NCBI GenBank assembly: GCA_900314635.1
Contig: OMVY01000013.1
Location: forward strand, 1-47,124
From: an uncultured Methanobrevibacter sp.
GTDB taxonomy: Archaea; Methanobacteriota; Methanobacteria; Methanobacteriales; Methanobacteriaceae
DNA length: 47,124 bases
Direction: 5' to 3'
In this document: positions 37,972 to 47,026 of the stretch, one piece after another
Layout of the letters: each line of letters starts with the position of its first letter
How positions within the stretch are numbered: position 1 is the first letter of the stretch
Made by a program: the position numbers and the translations under genes
Notes under the pieces: model-generated
The model's input: the letters and a program-made list of their open reading frames with translations, nothing else
Told to the model about the DNA's origin: nothing
Database searches by the model: none

Positions 37972-38060
37972 TTGGAATTAAAAAAGAAAAAAATATTTTA
38001 GTTGGAATTAAAAAAAGAAAAAAATATTTTAGTTGGAATTAAAAAAAGAAAAAATTTTAG
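37972..38060. repeat. 31-bp tandem repeat downstream of the aminotransferase
   Basis: Three copies of TTGGAATTAAAAAAAGAAAA plus a following AAATATTTTAG. It lies just past the terminator hairpin of the aminotransferase gene and supplies T runs on the minus strand. Confidence 0.75.
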
Positions 38061-38066
38061 TCCAGG

Positions 38067-38093
38067 TTTTAAATTGCCGAAGGCAATTTAAAA
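38067..38093 (-). terminator. strong hairpin terminator after the aminotransferase
   Basis: TTTTAAATTGCC and GGCAATTTAAAA form a perfect 12-bp stem with a three-base loop, 8 bp past the stop. The minus strand then runs into T-rich sequence. Symmetric, so it could serve either strand. Confidence 0.7.
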
Positions 38094-38100
38094 AGTGGGT

Positions 38101-39219
38101 TTAATATTCCAAACCATCTAAAATATCCATTGCCTTCTCAATGTTTTCATATGAAGTCGCATAGGACATTCTAACATTATCCTTACCCAGACTGCCGAAT
38201 GCTTCTCCTAAAACAGCTATCACACCAGCATCAGCTGCCGCTTTTACGAAATCATGAGGCCTTTCCACTTTAGGGAATACATAGAATGCTCCTCCGCAGT
38301 CAGGACACTCGTGACTCATTTCATTCAGTCTTGATACAATCAGGTTCTTTCGTTTTTCAAATTCACCAACCATCATCTTTACACTATCCTGAGGACCTGT
38401 AAGTGCTTCCAATGCGGCTCTTTGAGAAATGGAGCTTGCACATGCTGTGCAGTATTGGTGAACCTTGAGGAATTCATCATTGATGTTTTCATTAGCTACA
38501 AGATATCCTATTCTAAGGCCGGTCATTGCATATGTTTTTGAAAATCCATTGATTGTAATCACATTATCGCTGTACTGGGCAGGAGAATAATTCTTGTTGT
38601 TTCCATAAACAATCTTTTCATAGATCTCATCGGCGATAATGAAAAAGCCATGGTCTGTTGCAAGATCTGCTATTCCCTTGATGTCTTCCTTGTCTATAAC
38701 AGCACCGGTAGGGTTTGACGGGGAATTTATAATCAATGCCTTTGTGTTTTTGCTTAATTTCTCCTGAACATCATCGACCTTCAACTTGAATCCGTTTTCT
38801 ATTGGGGTTGAAACTTCAACCGGATTAGCTTCAGCAAGGTTTACTACAGCCGCATAAGAGAGGAATCCCGGATTAGGAATAAGCACGTCATCGCCTTTGT
38901 CGAATAATGCCTGAGCACAGGCATATAATGATTCGCTTGCACCGCAGGTGACGATTACATCATCAGGTGTGGCTTTGATGCTGTTGTCCTTGTCTAGCTT
39001 TTCAACAATAGCTTCCCTCAATTCAATGTCTCCCTTGTTTGAAGTATAATGGGAAAAATTATCATCAACAGCCTGCTTGATGGCCATTTTGATATTTTCA
39101 GGCAAATCAAAGTCCGGCTCTCCAAGACCCAGGCTGATTGCATCTGGATTTGCAACTTCAAACATTTTTCTAATCTGTGATAATTCTATTGATTCGACTC
39201 TTTTTGCAGGATTTAACAT
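38101..39219 (-). CDS. PLP-dependent class I/II aminotransferase
   Basis: This 372-residue fold-type I enzyme is close to the archaeal aspartate/aromatic aminotransferase group. It has the LGLGEPDFDLPENIK opening, the NSPSNPTGAV loop, the IADEIYEKIVYG aspartate-tyrosine segment, and the PLP lysine in NGFSKTYAMTGLRIGYL with its partner arginine (R-x-G). A C-terminal VRMSYATSYENIEKAM completes it. It would transfer amino groups to 2-oxoglutarate. The amino-acid substrate, possibly aspartate, tyrosine or alanine, is not resolved. It is followed by a clear terminator. Confidence 0.88.
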   Translation of the reverse strand: MLNPAKRVESIELSQIRKMFEVANPDAISLGLGEPDFDLPENIKMAIKQAVDDNFSHYTSNKGDIELREAIVEKLDKDNSIKATPDDVIVTCGASESLYACAQALFDKGDDVLIPNPGFLSYAAVVNLAEANPVEVSTPIENGFKLKVDDVQEKLSKNTKALIINSPSNPTGAVIDKEDIKGIADLATDHGFFIIADEIYEKIVYGNNKNYSPAQYSDNVITINGFSKTYAMTGLRIGYLVANENINDEFLKVHQYCTACASSISQRAALEALTGPQDSVKMMVGEFEKRKNLIVSRLNEMSHECPDCGGAFYVFPKVERPHDFVKAAADAGVIAVLGEAFGSLGKDNVRMSYATSYENIEKAMDILDGLEY

Positions 39220-39370
39220 TTTATCGCCTTATAATGAATTCAAATAATTTAAGTGAAAATTTTTCAAATAAGTTTTTAATAATTGAAATGAAAATTTTTC
39301 AAAATAATTTTTAAAAAATAAAACATGATTATTAATTCTATAATTATTTTGTAACTCTTAAAATTTATAT

Positions 39371-39465
39371 TTATTTAAGAATTTAACACTAAAAATAGTT
39401 TGCACCTATTAAAATCCCATTTATTTAAGAATTTTAAACCAAAAACTAGTTTGCACCCATTAAAT
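39371..39465. repeat. two-copy direct repeat beside the insertion sequence
   Basis: Two copies of a segment of about 43 bp (TTATTTAAGAATTTAACAC...AGTTTGCACCTATTAAA), 50 bp apart from start to start, lie between the aminotransferase start and the insertion sequence. They sit in the upstream region of the aminotransferase, so they may contain its promoter. Confidence 0.65.
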
Positions 39466-39492
39466 TTCATTATTAAATTTTAAAAAATAATT

Positions 39493-41262
39493 GAGGACGT
39501 GTCACAAATTAAGAATTTGTGAAAAAAATTCCTAAAAAAAAGATCAATTTTTTTCCAGAAAAAAATTTATCAGTTTTTTAAAAATCTACTTTTTTTATTT
39601 TTTTTATGTGTTTTCTTTTTTATTTATTTCATTATAAATCCGTTTAAAGTTCTGACCAGTCGCTAAAAGCTTAATTTCATTACTACAACGTTCTAAACCT
39701 GTTGTAGTGAACTCATTAAACATTAAATTATGTTTCAAGTCTGCAAACGGCAATTCAACTACCTGTGAACGCAAACTATAAATTTCCTGAGCCCACTCAG
39801 ATTCCATCTTTCGCTGCATACGAATCTTAGACGGGACACCATAATCCGTAATTGTCCTATAACGATATTTTCCAACACATTCAAGCTGTTTCGGACAATT
39901 TTTACAGTTATTTGACCAATAAACGATTTTTCGCTTGTTTTTCTTAGTCACATAGTCCTTTTGATTTTCCAATATTTGTCCTAACGGACAAATATAAGTC
40001 CCTTTTTCAACATCATAGGTAAAATTATCCTTAGAATAAGGATTCCCAGATTTTATGAGATTTTTATCTTTTCTAGCCACTTTTCTACTTGCTATATACC
40101 CATCCAAGTTTTTATCTTCAAGATAATCTGTGGCCTCATCGGTCGAATAACCATTGTCCGCCAAAATTTGAGTATTTTCTTCCAATGGTCCAACAATTGA
40201 TTCTAATGTGTCAATTTGTGGTTGAAGCTCATTAAAATCAGTTGGATTCTGAGATAAAGCAGTAGAGATTATAATTCCTTTGTAGGAGTCCACTGCGATT
40301 TGATAATTGTAACAAAATTCCCAGCGCCCTTTTTTGTTTATCATCATGCGGGCGTCTGGATCAGAAATGCTGACGATATCTTTGCCTGATTCCTCTAATT
40401 TTCCTTCAAGATAGTCTATTTGCTTTAATACTTTTTCTGCATCTTCTTTGTTAGTGCTTGCTTTTTTTAGCAGGTTTTTGCTGCTTGATCGTAGCTTTTC
40501 TTGGTTTCGGTCATTTTCTGATTTTTGCTCTATTTTTTCGGAAATTTTTTGGAATTCTTTTTTGCTTATTAAGGATTATGGGACTGAATTTCCAGATTCA
40601 TCACCAAATAATTCATCTTCTTCCTTATCCAGTTCCATGCTTCTTTCTATGTTTTCTCTGAGTGTTTTAAGTTGTTTTTTGTTGGTTATGTTGTTGAGAG
40701 ATGATTTTGCTTTGATCTTTGTTCCATCGAATCCGATTTGGTGTAATTTTATTAAACCTTCTTCTTTTGCGATTTCAACGCTTTTTTTAAATGCTTGGTC
40801 GATTAATTCTCTGTTTTGTTCTTTGAATCTTGCGAAAGTTCTGAAATCTGGCTTTTGCATCCCTGCGAGGTACATGTAAGCGATATTTGTGTTGACTTGT
40901 TCTTCTAGTTGTCTGCTGGATAATCCGCCATCATATGCTCCCATTAGGACCACTCTGAGGAGCATTGCTCTTGAATAAGCTGATTCGCCAGGTTTTCCTT
41001 GGAATTTTTTATGGACTTCTGTGAAATCCATTGTGTCGACGACGTTTTTTATAAAATAACAAGGATGGTCTTTTGGAATCAGGTTTCTCAAGTCGAGAGG
41101 AACTAAAAGTTGTTGATTAATTGTATCATCTCTTAAAACCATAAAATATACAACCTAAATTATTTGTTTCTATAATAATAGATTGTACTTCATCGTATAT
41201 AAATTTAAAGGAAAATTAGTTAAGAAAAAAAGTGAAAATGGTCACATTCGTGACACACCCTC
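39493..41262 (-). mobile_element. complete insertion sequence with 5-bp target duplication
   Basis: The left end reads GAGGACGTGTCACAAATT and the right end, on the minus strand, GAGGGTGTGTCACGAATG. These imperfect inverted repeats are flanked on both sides by TAATT (39488-39492 and 41263-41267), a 5-bp target duplication. Each end has a subterminal hairpin (CACAAATT-AAG-AATTTGTG at the left, GTCAC-ATTC-GTGAC at the right). The transposase looks IS1182/IS5-superfamily-like. About 1.77 kb long. Confidence 0.85.
39604..41142 (-). pseudogene. IS1182-like DDE transposase with an in-frame stop
   Basis: The frame from 41142 to 39604 would give 512 residues. It starts with a DUF772-type N-terminal domain (LRNLIPKDHPCYFIKNVVD... 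SSRQLEEQV). It is interrupted by a TAA at 40576-40578 and resumes in the same frame through ISKKEFQKISEKIEQK. The DDE domain follows, with DPDARMMINKKGRWEFCYNYQ and a second aspartate in ILADNGYST, then a CPLGQ...CKNCPKQLEC zinc segment. Only one nonsense change separates it from an intact transposase, so the element is probably a recent casualty, mobile only in trans. Confidence 0.85.
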
Positions 41263-41291
41263 TAATTTAAAAAAAAAGAATAAATAAAAAA

Positions 41292-42896
41292 TTAATGACA
41301 AGCTCCGCAGTCATAACATCCAAATTCCTCGCACCATGGAGTCTGATCCTTGGTTTCCATTTTCTCATGCTCACTGATTAAAAACTCCTTGCTGACACTT
41401 ACATCAATAAGATCCCAAGGCAATTCGTCGCCTAAACTGTAATTCGGAGCATTTTCCTTCCATTCCTTCATTGAAATCTTTCGAGTGAGAGATTTTTCAA
41501 GCAGTTCTCCAATATCCCTGTCACCGCAGGAGAGGACATACTGAATCAAGCCCATCTTTGCGCTATCGAATTTGATGTCGACGCCTTTGAGGTTTTTCTT
41601 AAGATATCTTATCTTAGACTTTATGTCCTTCATGTCATAGGCATTCCATTGCATTGGAGTATGGGGCTTTGGAATAAGTGGATTAACACTAAATTTAATT
41701 GAAACTTTGGCTTTTCTGCTTGAAGATTTGGAATTTGAATCAATATCATACTTCATTGAATCAATAATTTTAATGAAGTCCTTCAATTCCACAATATCTT
41801 CATCGCTTGAACTAGATAAACCTATAATAAAATATAATTTTATGTTAAAACCCAGATCCACAGCATCTCTTACCACTTCGAAAATCTTTTCATCCGGAAT
41901 ATCCTTGTTTATCTTTTTCCTAATAGATTCTATTGATTCAGGAGCTATTGTCAGGGTTTTCAATCCGCTTTTTCTTAAAGATACCAGAATATCCCTTGTG
42001 ATGGATTCAATACGCATGGATGGAGTGGAAACTACAAAACCTTTTTCTCTTAGTGTTTCTATAAGATAATCAATATGCGAATAATCTGAAACCGCAGCGC
42101 CTATAAGATTGATCTTTTTAAGTCCAGTGTTCTCGCTAATCTTTAAAGCCGTATCCACCAGCAAATCAGCTTCAACTTCTCTTTGAGGGCGATATAAATA
42201 GCTGGACATGCAGAACCTGCATCCTCTGGTGCATGCTCTGGACACATTTAGAAAAATGGAATTTGAGAAAACAGGCATCAAGTCCTCGTCATCGGTTTGA
42301 GTGATAATCGGCCGGGTCAGCTGGTAGGCATTATTCATATCATCAAGAACGGCTATTTTTGCATTATTTTTAAATTCTGAAATATACAAGCTTTCAATAT
42401 CCAGGAAAGGACTTAAATCATTCCTATTAAATCGGCCATCCTTCTTCAAATCAAGATAAAGGTCTAAAAAGTCATCAAGAACCACTTCAGCCTCCCCTAT
42501 TACAAAAACATCTATGAAATCTGAGAGAGGGAGTGGATTTGCAGTGGCGCAAGGTCCACCAGCAATGATTAAAGGATCATTGTCTGTCCGGTCCTTTCTT
42601 CTCAGTGGAATTTCAGCTTTTCTTAATATTTCCAAAACATTGAAATAGTCCTGTTCATACTGGATTGTGAATGAAATGATATCAAAATCTCTCAAGGGAC
42701 TGTTGGTTTCCAAGCTTCTAACAGATGGATAAACAACCCTTTCACAATAAGAGTCCTCTCTTTCATTCACCAAGCCGTATATTATCTGATAGCCTAAAGA
42801 GCTCATCGCTGTTTTATAAACATTAGGATAGACAGATGCAAACCTGATATCCTCCCTTAATGGATTCTTCTCACACTTGTTTAATTCATAAAACAT
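41292..42896 (-). CDS. radical SAM protein with B12-binding-like N-terminus
   Basis: This 534-residue protein is of the radical SAM family with an N-terminal B12-binding-like region (residues about 15-200; ASVYPNVYKTAMSSLGYQI, DIISFTIQYEQDY). The cluster motif is CTRGCRFCM, near residue 222, with TIAPES and the SAM-binding barrel after it. The C-terminal CEEFGCYDCGACH, with four cysteines and a histidine, may hold another metal or cluster. It resembles the TIGR03960-type group of uncharacterised radical SAM enzymes. The reaction is unknown; RNA or cofactor modification is typical of relatives. It lies immediately beside the insertion sequence, which did not interrupt it. Confidence 0.85.
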   Translation of the reverse strand: MFYELNKCEKNPLREDIRFASVYPNVYKTAMSSLGYQIIYGLVNEREDSYCERVVYPSVRSLETNSPLRDFDIISFTIQYEQDYFNVLEILRKAEIPLRRKDRTDNDPLIIAGGPCATANPLPLSDFIDVFVIGEAEVVLDDFLDLYLDLKKDGRFNRNDLSPFLDIESLYISEFKNNAKIAVLDDMNNAYQLTRPIITQTDDEDLMPVFSNSIFLNVSRACTRGCRFCMSSYLYRPQREVEADLLVDTALKISENTGLKKINLIGAAVSDYSHIDYLIETLREKGFVVSTPSMRIESITRDILVSLRKSGLKTLTIAPESIESIRKKINKDIPDEKIFEVVRDAVDLGFNIKLYFIIGLSSSSDEDIVELKDFIKIIDSMKYDIDSNSKSSSRKAKVSIKFSVNPLIPKPHTPMQWNAYDMKDIKSKIRYLKKNLKGVDIKFDSAKMGLIQYVLSCGDRDIGELLEKSLTRKISMKEWKENAPNYSLGDELPWDLIDVSVSKEFLISEHEKMETKDQTPWCEEFGCYDCGACH

Positions 42897-43495
42897 AAAA
42901 TCAACTCTTTAGACAAATTACAATATAAATTTTATTGAAACAGATTAATAAGTTTATATAATATATTTTTTGAAGTTTAAAAATTTAAAATCATGCATAA
43001 AGTTAAAAACAAATATGTCAAACCATATATAAAAATCAGCTCATTTTAGAAAAAACAATATAAATAAAATTTCAAATAAAATTTTAAAGAGATAAAAATG
43101 TTTTAAGTTAATAATACTCGACAAATATTCTTTTTATACATATATTACAAATCATAAAATAATATTTTCGCATTTTGACTAAATTTATAAGGTTTAATCA
43201 GTAAAAGAAAAGATTATCTAATCTTTAATTTTAGAAAATTTTGATAAGCTTCATCAATCGAAAGGTTATCCACAGATTTTTAAAAATTGAAAAGATTTAG
43301 GATTTATCTCCAGATAATTTTTAAAAATTGAAAAGATTTAGGATTTATCTCCAGATAATTTTTAAAAATTGAAAAGATTTGGAATATTTTAGAAAATTAA
43401 ACCAAATTGAAAAGCTTGTCTAATGATTTGAAAACAGGCCATTTTCAAGTCTCGAATTAAAGAATAGATCAAACTATTTTAAATGAGGTGTTAGT
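42897..43495. other. 599-bp leader and promoter region with 41-bp repeats
   Basis: No gene is seen. CTTTTTATACATATATT (43130-43146) is a TATA candidate for the downstream wall-binding gene, implying a leader of about 330 bases. In that leader, 43276-43383 hold nearly three copies of a 41-bp unit with TTTTTAAAAATTGAAAAGAT and a perfect TTATCT-CC-AGATAA hairpin. The repeats would be transcribed ahead of the start codon. Confidence 0.5.
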
Positions 43496-45604
43496 ATTAA
43501 TAAGAAAACGGCTTTTCTAATAGTGATAGCATTGGTCTGCATTTGCTTGAATACGGCATATGCTGCAAATGTGGATAATGCAGGATTAGAAAAACAAGCA
43601 ATGAATGATAATTCAGTTGATAATGAGTTATTGAATACTGCCTTGGACAATAGTGATGTAACAGCAAAAGAGGTTAGATTATCAAGCACAAACAATAATG
43701 CAAATGGATTATCAAGTGTGAGCAATAGTGAAAATAAAAACTTAAGTGCATCCGGCACAACAAGCGTGAAGTCAAGCAGCACAACAAATGTAAAAAGCAC
43801 TACAAGCAGTACAAGCACAAAAACTACCACAAGCACTGCAAATAATGTGAATTCCAAATACATAAAGGCTAGCAGTATTATCAAGGGATCTTCAACATTT
43901 GTCAAATATGTGGAAACAAACGGCAAGCTTCCAAGTTCCATAACAATAAACAATAAGAACTACACTTCTCCACAGTTTTTATACCTGATGTGCAAGGCAT
44001 TGAATGATACCGGCTCAAGCAAGATCATGGCAAAAAGCGTTAAAAACCCTACTAGCTTGAAATATTCGCTTAAAACAGGAAGCATTAAAAAATCCGAGTA
44101 TAAGAAGCTATCCGCAAATGTCATCAAATACATAGACAGATACAAAAAAGCTCCAAACACTATCAATTCAAGCAAAGGAAAAATTCCCTATACCCAGTTT
44201 ATTCTTGCAATAGCTAGAAACCTGGCATATCACAACAGCAATAAAAAACTGGCAAGTTCCATTGCGCTAGAGAATATTTCCAACTATGATAATAACGGAG
44301 TTCCTATCAGTAAAATCATCTCACAGGCTTCTATTGTCAAAAACCATATCGAGAAAAATGGAGAATTGCCTAAATCTGTAACTATTGATAAAAAGAGCTA
44401 TAAAACTTCCCAGTATTTATATCTGGCAGCTTATGCTTTAAAAAAGATTAATGAAAACAAAAATGTCAATAATTTTAAAATTAAATCCATAACTGTCAAT
44501 GAACCGTCAAATTTAAATTACGCTGCAGCAACAGGAACTTTGAAAAAGTCAGAATACCTGAAGCTTGCAAATTCAACCATAAAATATATGGAGAAAAATA
44601 AAAAGGCTCAGACCTGGATTAAATCATCCAATTTAAGAATACCTTATGGCGAATTGGTATATGCATTTTCAAAAAGCCTGGATTATTACAATAAGAATAA
44701 AAAGCTCTCAAGTCAGGTGAGCATTCAAAATTTAAGCAAATTCAAACCGAATACTGCGAATAAAACTAGTTCCAGCTCCAAAATCAATAGCTCCAGCATA
44801 CAAGCGAACTTATCACTTTCTTACGAAGACCAAACCACAAAGATCAACTTCAATATAAATGCAAAATTAAGTGATATAAACAGCAAGATCAATAGTCTGC
44901 TTAAGCTTAATCTAAATGGTGTAAGCGCTGCAACCAGTAATAGTACCAGCAAAACTACTGCAAGCACTAACAAGAGTACAGCTGCTAAAACAACAGCAAA
45001 AACCACAAACAAGACAGCTGCAAAAAATACTGCAACTAAAACAACAAAAACCACAAGCAAAACAACTGTAAAAACCGTGAAAATCAACAAAGCAATTATA
45101 AAATTGATTCCAAAAAGCATATTGAACTCAAAATACAAAGGAGAGCCTTTAAAGGAATATCTAAGTTCCTCCACCAATTGCCAAGTGAAGAATGCAAATA
45201 TTAAGAAACTAGCTGAATCATTAACAAAAAACTGCAAAAACAATCTGCAGAAAGCTAAAAAAATCTTCAACTGGGTTCGTGATAATATAGCTTATGAAAA
45301 ATATCCGAATACCCGCAAAGGAGCCGCTAAACTATTAGTTAGCAAAAAAGGAAATTGCGTTGACCAAGCCCACTTGACAGTTGCCCTGGCAAGGTCTGCT
45401 GGAATTCCTGCAAGATATGTGAATGCGAATAACTGCAAATTTTCTACAGGATACACATCAGGACATGTCTGGGCGGAATTCCTAATCGAGGACACATGGG
45501 TTGCAGGAGATACAACCAGCTACAGAAACTCTTTTGGAGTTGTTAAAAACTGGAATATAAAAAACTACAAGCTCTTAGGCAAATACAGTTCCATAAGCTT
45601 TTAA
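43496..45604 (+). CDS. pseudomurein-binding transglutaminase-like (C71-type) surface protein
   Basis: The 702 residues have a signal peptide (INKKTAFLIVIALVCICLNT then AYA), a Ser/Thr-rich spacer, and four pseudomurein-binding repeats between about residues 125 and 435 (for example VETNGKLPSSITINNKNYTS). A Thr/Lys-rich linker leads to a transglutaminase-like domain: Cys in KGNCVDQAH (about 621), His in SGHVWAE (about 657) and Asp in AGDTTSYRN (about 672). The architecture is that of pseudomurein endoisopeptidases such as PeiW/PeiP, which cut the peptide bridges of methanogen cell walls. A wall-remodelling role is therefore likely. Its own start is ATT at 43496, five bases after GAGGTG; GTG at 43523 would delete half of the signal peptide. 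Confidence 0.8.
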   Translation: MNKKTAFLIVIALVCICLNTAYAANVDNAGLEKQAMNDNSVDNELLNTALDNSDVTAKEVRLSSTNNNANGLSSVSNSENKNLSASGTTSVKSSSTTNVKSTTSSTSTKTTTSTANNVNSKYIKASSIIKGSSTFVKYVETNGKLPSSITINNKNYTSPQFLYLMCKALNDTGSSKIMAKSVKNPTSLKYSLKTGSIKKSEYKKLSANVIKYIDRYKKAPNTINSSKGKIPYTQFILAIARNLAYHNSNKKLASSIALENISNYDNNGVPISKIISQASIVKNHIEKNGELPKSVTIDKKSYKTSQYLYLAAYALKKINENKNVNNFKIKSITVNEPSNLNYAAATGTLKKSEYLKLANSTIKYMEKNKKAQTWIKSSNLRIPYGELVYAFSKSLDYYNKNKKLSSQVSIQNLSKFKPNTANKTSSSSKINSSSIQANLSLSYEDQTTKINFNINAKLSDINSKINSLLKLNLNGVSAATSNSTSKTTASTNKSTAAKTTAKTTNKTAAKNTATKTTKTTSKTTVKTVKINKAIIKLIPKSILNSKYKGEPLKEYLSSSTNCQVKNANIKKLAESLTKNCKNNLQKAKKIFNWVRDNIAYEKYPNTRKGAAKLLVSKKGNCVDQAHLTVALARSAGIPARYVNANNCKFSTGYTSGHVWAEFLIEDTWVAGDTTSYRNSFGVVKNWNIKNYKLLGKYSSISF

Positions 45605-45790
45605 ATTAAAATTTGTTTATTTTGTTTTAAATTGTAACTCAATTTAAAACTTTATTTTTTTGGTTAAAAATAAGATTAATTCGTGAAAAACTTCATTTAA
45701 CTCTTTTTTAAAAATAAAAAACTATGCAAAAAATAGCAGAATTCATTTTAATAAAGTTTTAAAAAAAAGAAAAATTGAAAATATAAAAAG

Positions 45791-45874
45791 CGCCGGGACG
45801 GGGATTTGAACCCCGGAGGTCTATTGACCATCGGATTAGCAGTCCGACGCCGTACCAGGCTGGGCCATCCCGAC
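45791..45874 (-). tRNA. tRNA-Ser (GCT anticodon)
   Basis: An 84-base cloverleaf on the minus strand. The acceptor is GTCGGGA with TCCCGGC, and the discriminator is G. The anticodon stem TCGGA/TCCGA encloses CTGCTAA, giving GCT. A long variable arm (TGGTCAATAGACCT) is present, as in serine tRNAs. The T arm is CGGGG-TTCAAAT-CCCCG. No CCA or intron is encoded. Confidence 0.93.
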
Positions 45875-46018
45875 TAATGCAAAAAAAGTTAACATTTACT
45901 GCCAACACACAATCATATGTTAAAACAAATATAAAAAGTTTTCTTTTTTAATAGTCAAAACTTGAGATGAAACTAAAAAATTGCTCAAAACTTAGTTGAT
46001 TACTAAAAAATGGCACAT

Positions 46019-46315
46019 AAAGGAGTGGACACACTTCATTAATAACAGTTATCTGCAAAACTAACTCCACCTCGCGGTTCTACAAGCATCAGCTGTAATT
46101 GGTAGAGCTGCTCCTTTCCAGGCCTGACACGTTCCCAAAACTAAGACAATTGAGAATTACCCTCCAGTAAGACTTTTGTCACCATTGATCCTGCAGGACG
46201 AAGTTTCAGCATTAATTTTACAGGCCGCAATTAAATCCACATGCCGCCTCCTAAATTTCGACTACACCAAAGGAGATTTGTGTTTACAGAGGACTCCTAA
46301 CCCTCCAGTCTAGCC
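46019..46315 (-). ncRNA. archaeal signal recognition particle RNA (7S)
   Basis: About 297 bases. On the minus strand it begins GGCTAGACTGGAGGGTTAGG, then AGTCCTCTGTAAAC, the Alu-domain fold that SRP9/14-less archaea share. Further in, GTGTCAGGCCTGGAAAGGAG followed by CAGC is the helix 8 core that binds SRP54, with AACCGCGAGGTGG after it. The 3' end closes with GTCCACTCCTTT, complementary to the start. Its size matches archaeal SRP RNA. It guides secretion of the surface proteins annotated here. Confidence 0.88.
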
Positions 46316-46540
46316 AATAATATATTTTATATTAATATTATTTAAACTTATGTAAAATATTAAAAAAAGTCTCTCAAACCATTGAAAAATAAAAAAACAT
46401 AGAAATAGTGAAAACAATAAAAAAAGTAAAAAACATAGAATGAAAGTAGTGAAAAAAGGATAATAAAATAAATTAAAAGAAGAGCAAATAACAAAAAAAA
46501 GATCCAAGCAATGAAAATCAAATAAAAGAATTATTAAAAA

Positions 46541-46942
46541 TTAAAATTCGTTTTTAATTGCTTTGATAATATCTCCATCAGATAAAATACCTATTAACTT
46601 TCCATCTTCAACTACTGGAAGCTGGTTTATGATATTTTCCCCAGGAGCCTTGTCAAACATTACACAGACAGCTTCTTTTAAAGTGTTTTCAGGTGAAACA
46701 CAAGCAACATCAGTTACCATTACGCTTTTAACCTTGGTTCCAAATTGATAATTGTCTAAAATCAAATTGTGTCCCAAATCAGTAGCGGTAACAATACCGA
46801 CCATTTTTTCACCATCTAAAACAGGCATTGCACTAATCTTGTTTTTCATCAGTTCTTCGAATGCGAATACAGTTTCCACTTCCTTATCAACTGTAAGAAC
46901 ATCCTTGGTCATTAAATCTTTTACAAGCAACTTATCCAACAT
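46541..46942 (-). CDS. tandem CBS-domain protein
   Basis: This 133-residue protein is made of two CBS domains, residues about 6-60 (VKDLMTKDVLTVDKEVE..., MPVLDGEKMVGIVTATDLG) and about 68-130 (VKSVMVTDVACVSPENTL, LPVVEDGKLIGILSDGDI). Pairs of CBS domains bind adenine nucleotides or S-adenosyl compounds and sense energy state. No enzyme domain is fused, so it is probably a regulator of unknown target. The SRP RNA gene lies just downstream on the same strand. Confidence 0.92.
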   Translation of the reverse strand: MLDKLLVKDLMTKDVLTVDKEVETVFAFEELMKNKISAMPVLDGEKMVGIVTATDLGHNLILDNYQFGTKVKSVMVTDVACVSPENTLKEAVCVMFDKAPGENIINQLPVVEDGKLIGILSDGDIIKAIKNEF

Positions 46943-47026
46943 AGTCTTCCTCCAAATACAATAGTTTATTAAGATATGATTAATATTTTTTATTTTACCT
47001 TTAATAAAGTTTTATATTTTATTCTT

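Noticed and set aside
44821-45270. 149-codon hydrophobic minus-strand frame over the pseudomurein-binding gene
   Set aside because: Antisense of a Thr/Lys-rich linker produces artificial Val/Leu/Phe runs; it is not a membrane protein.
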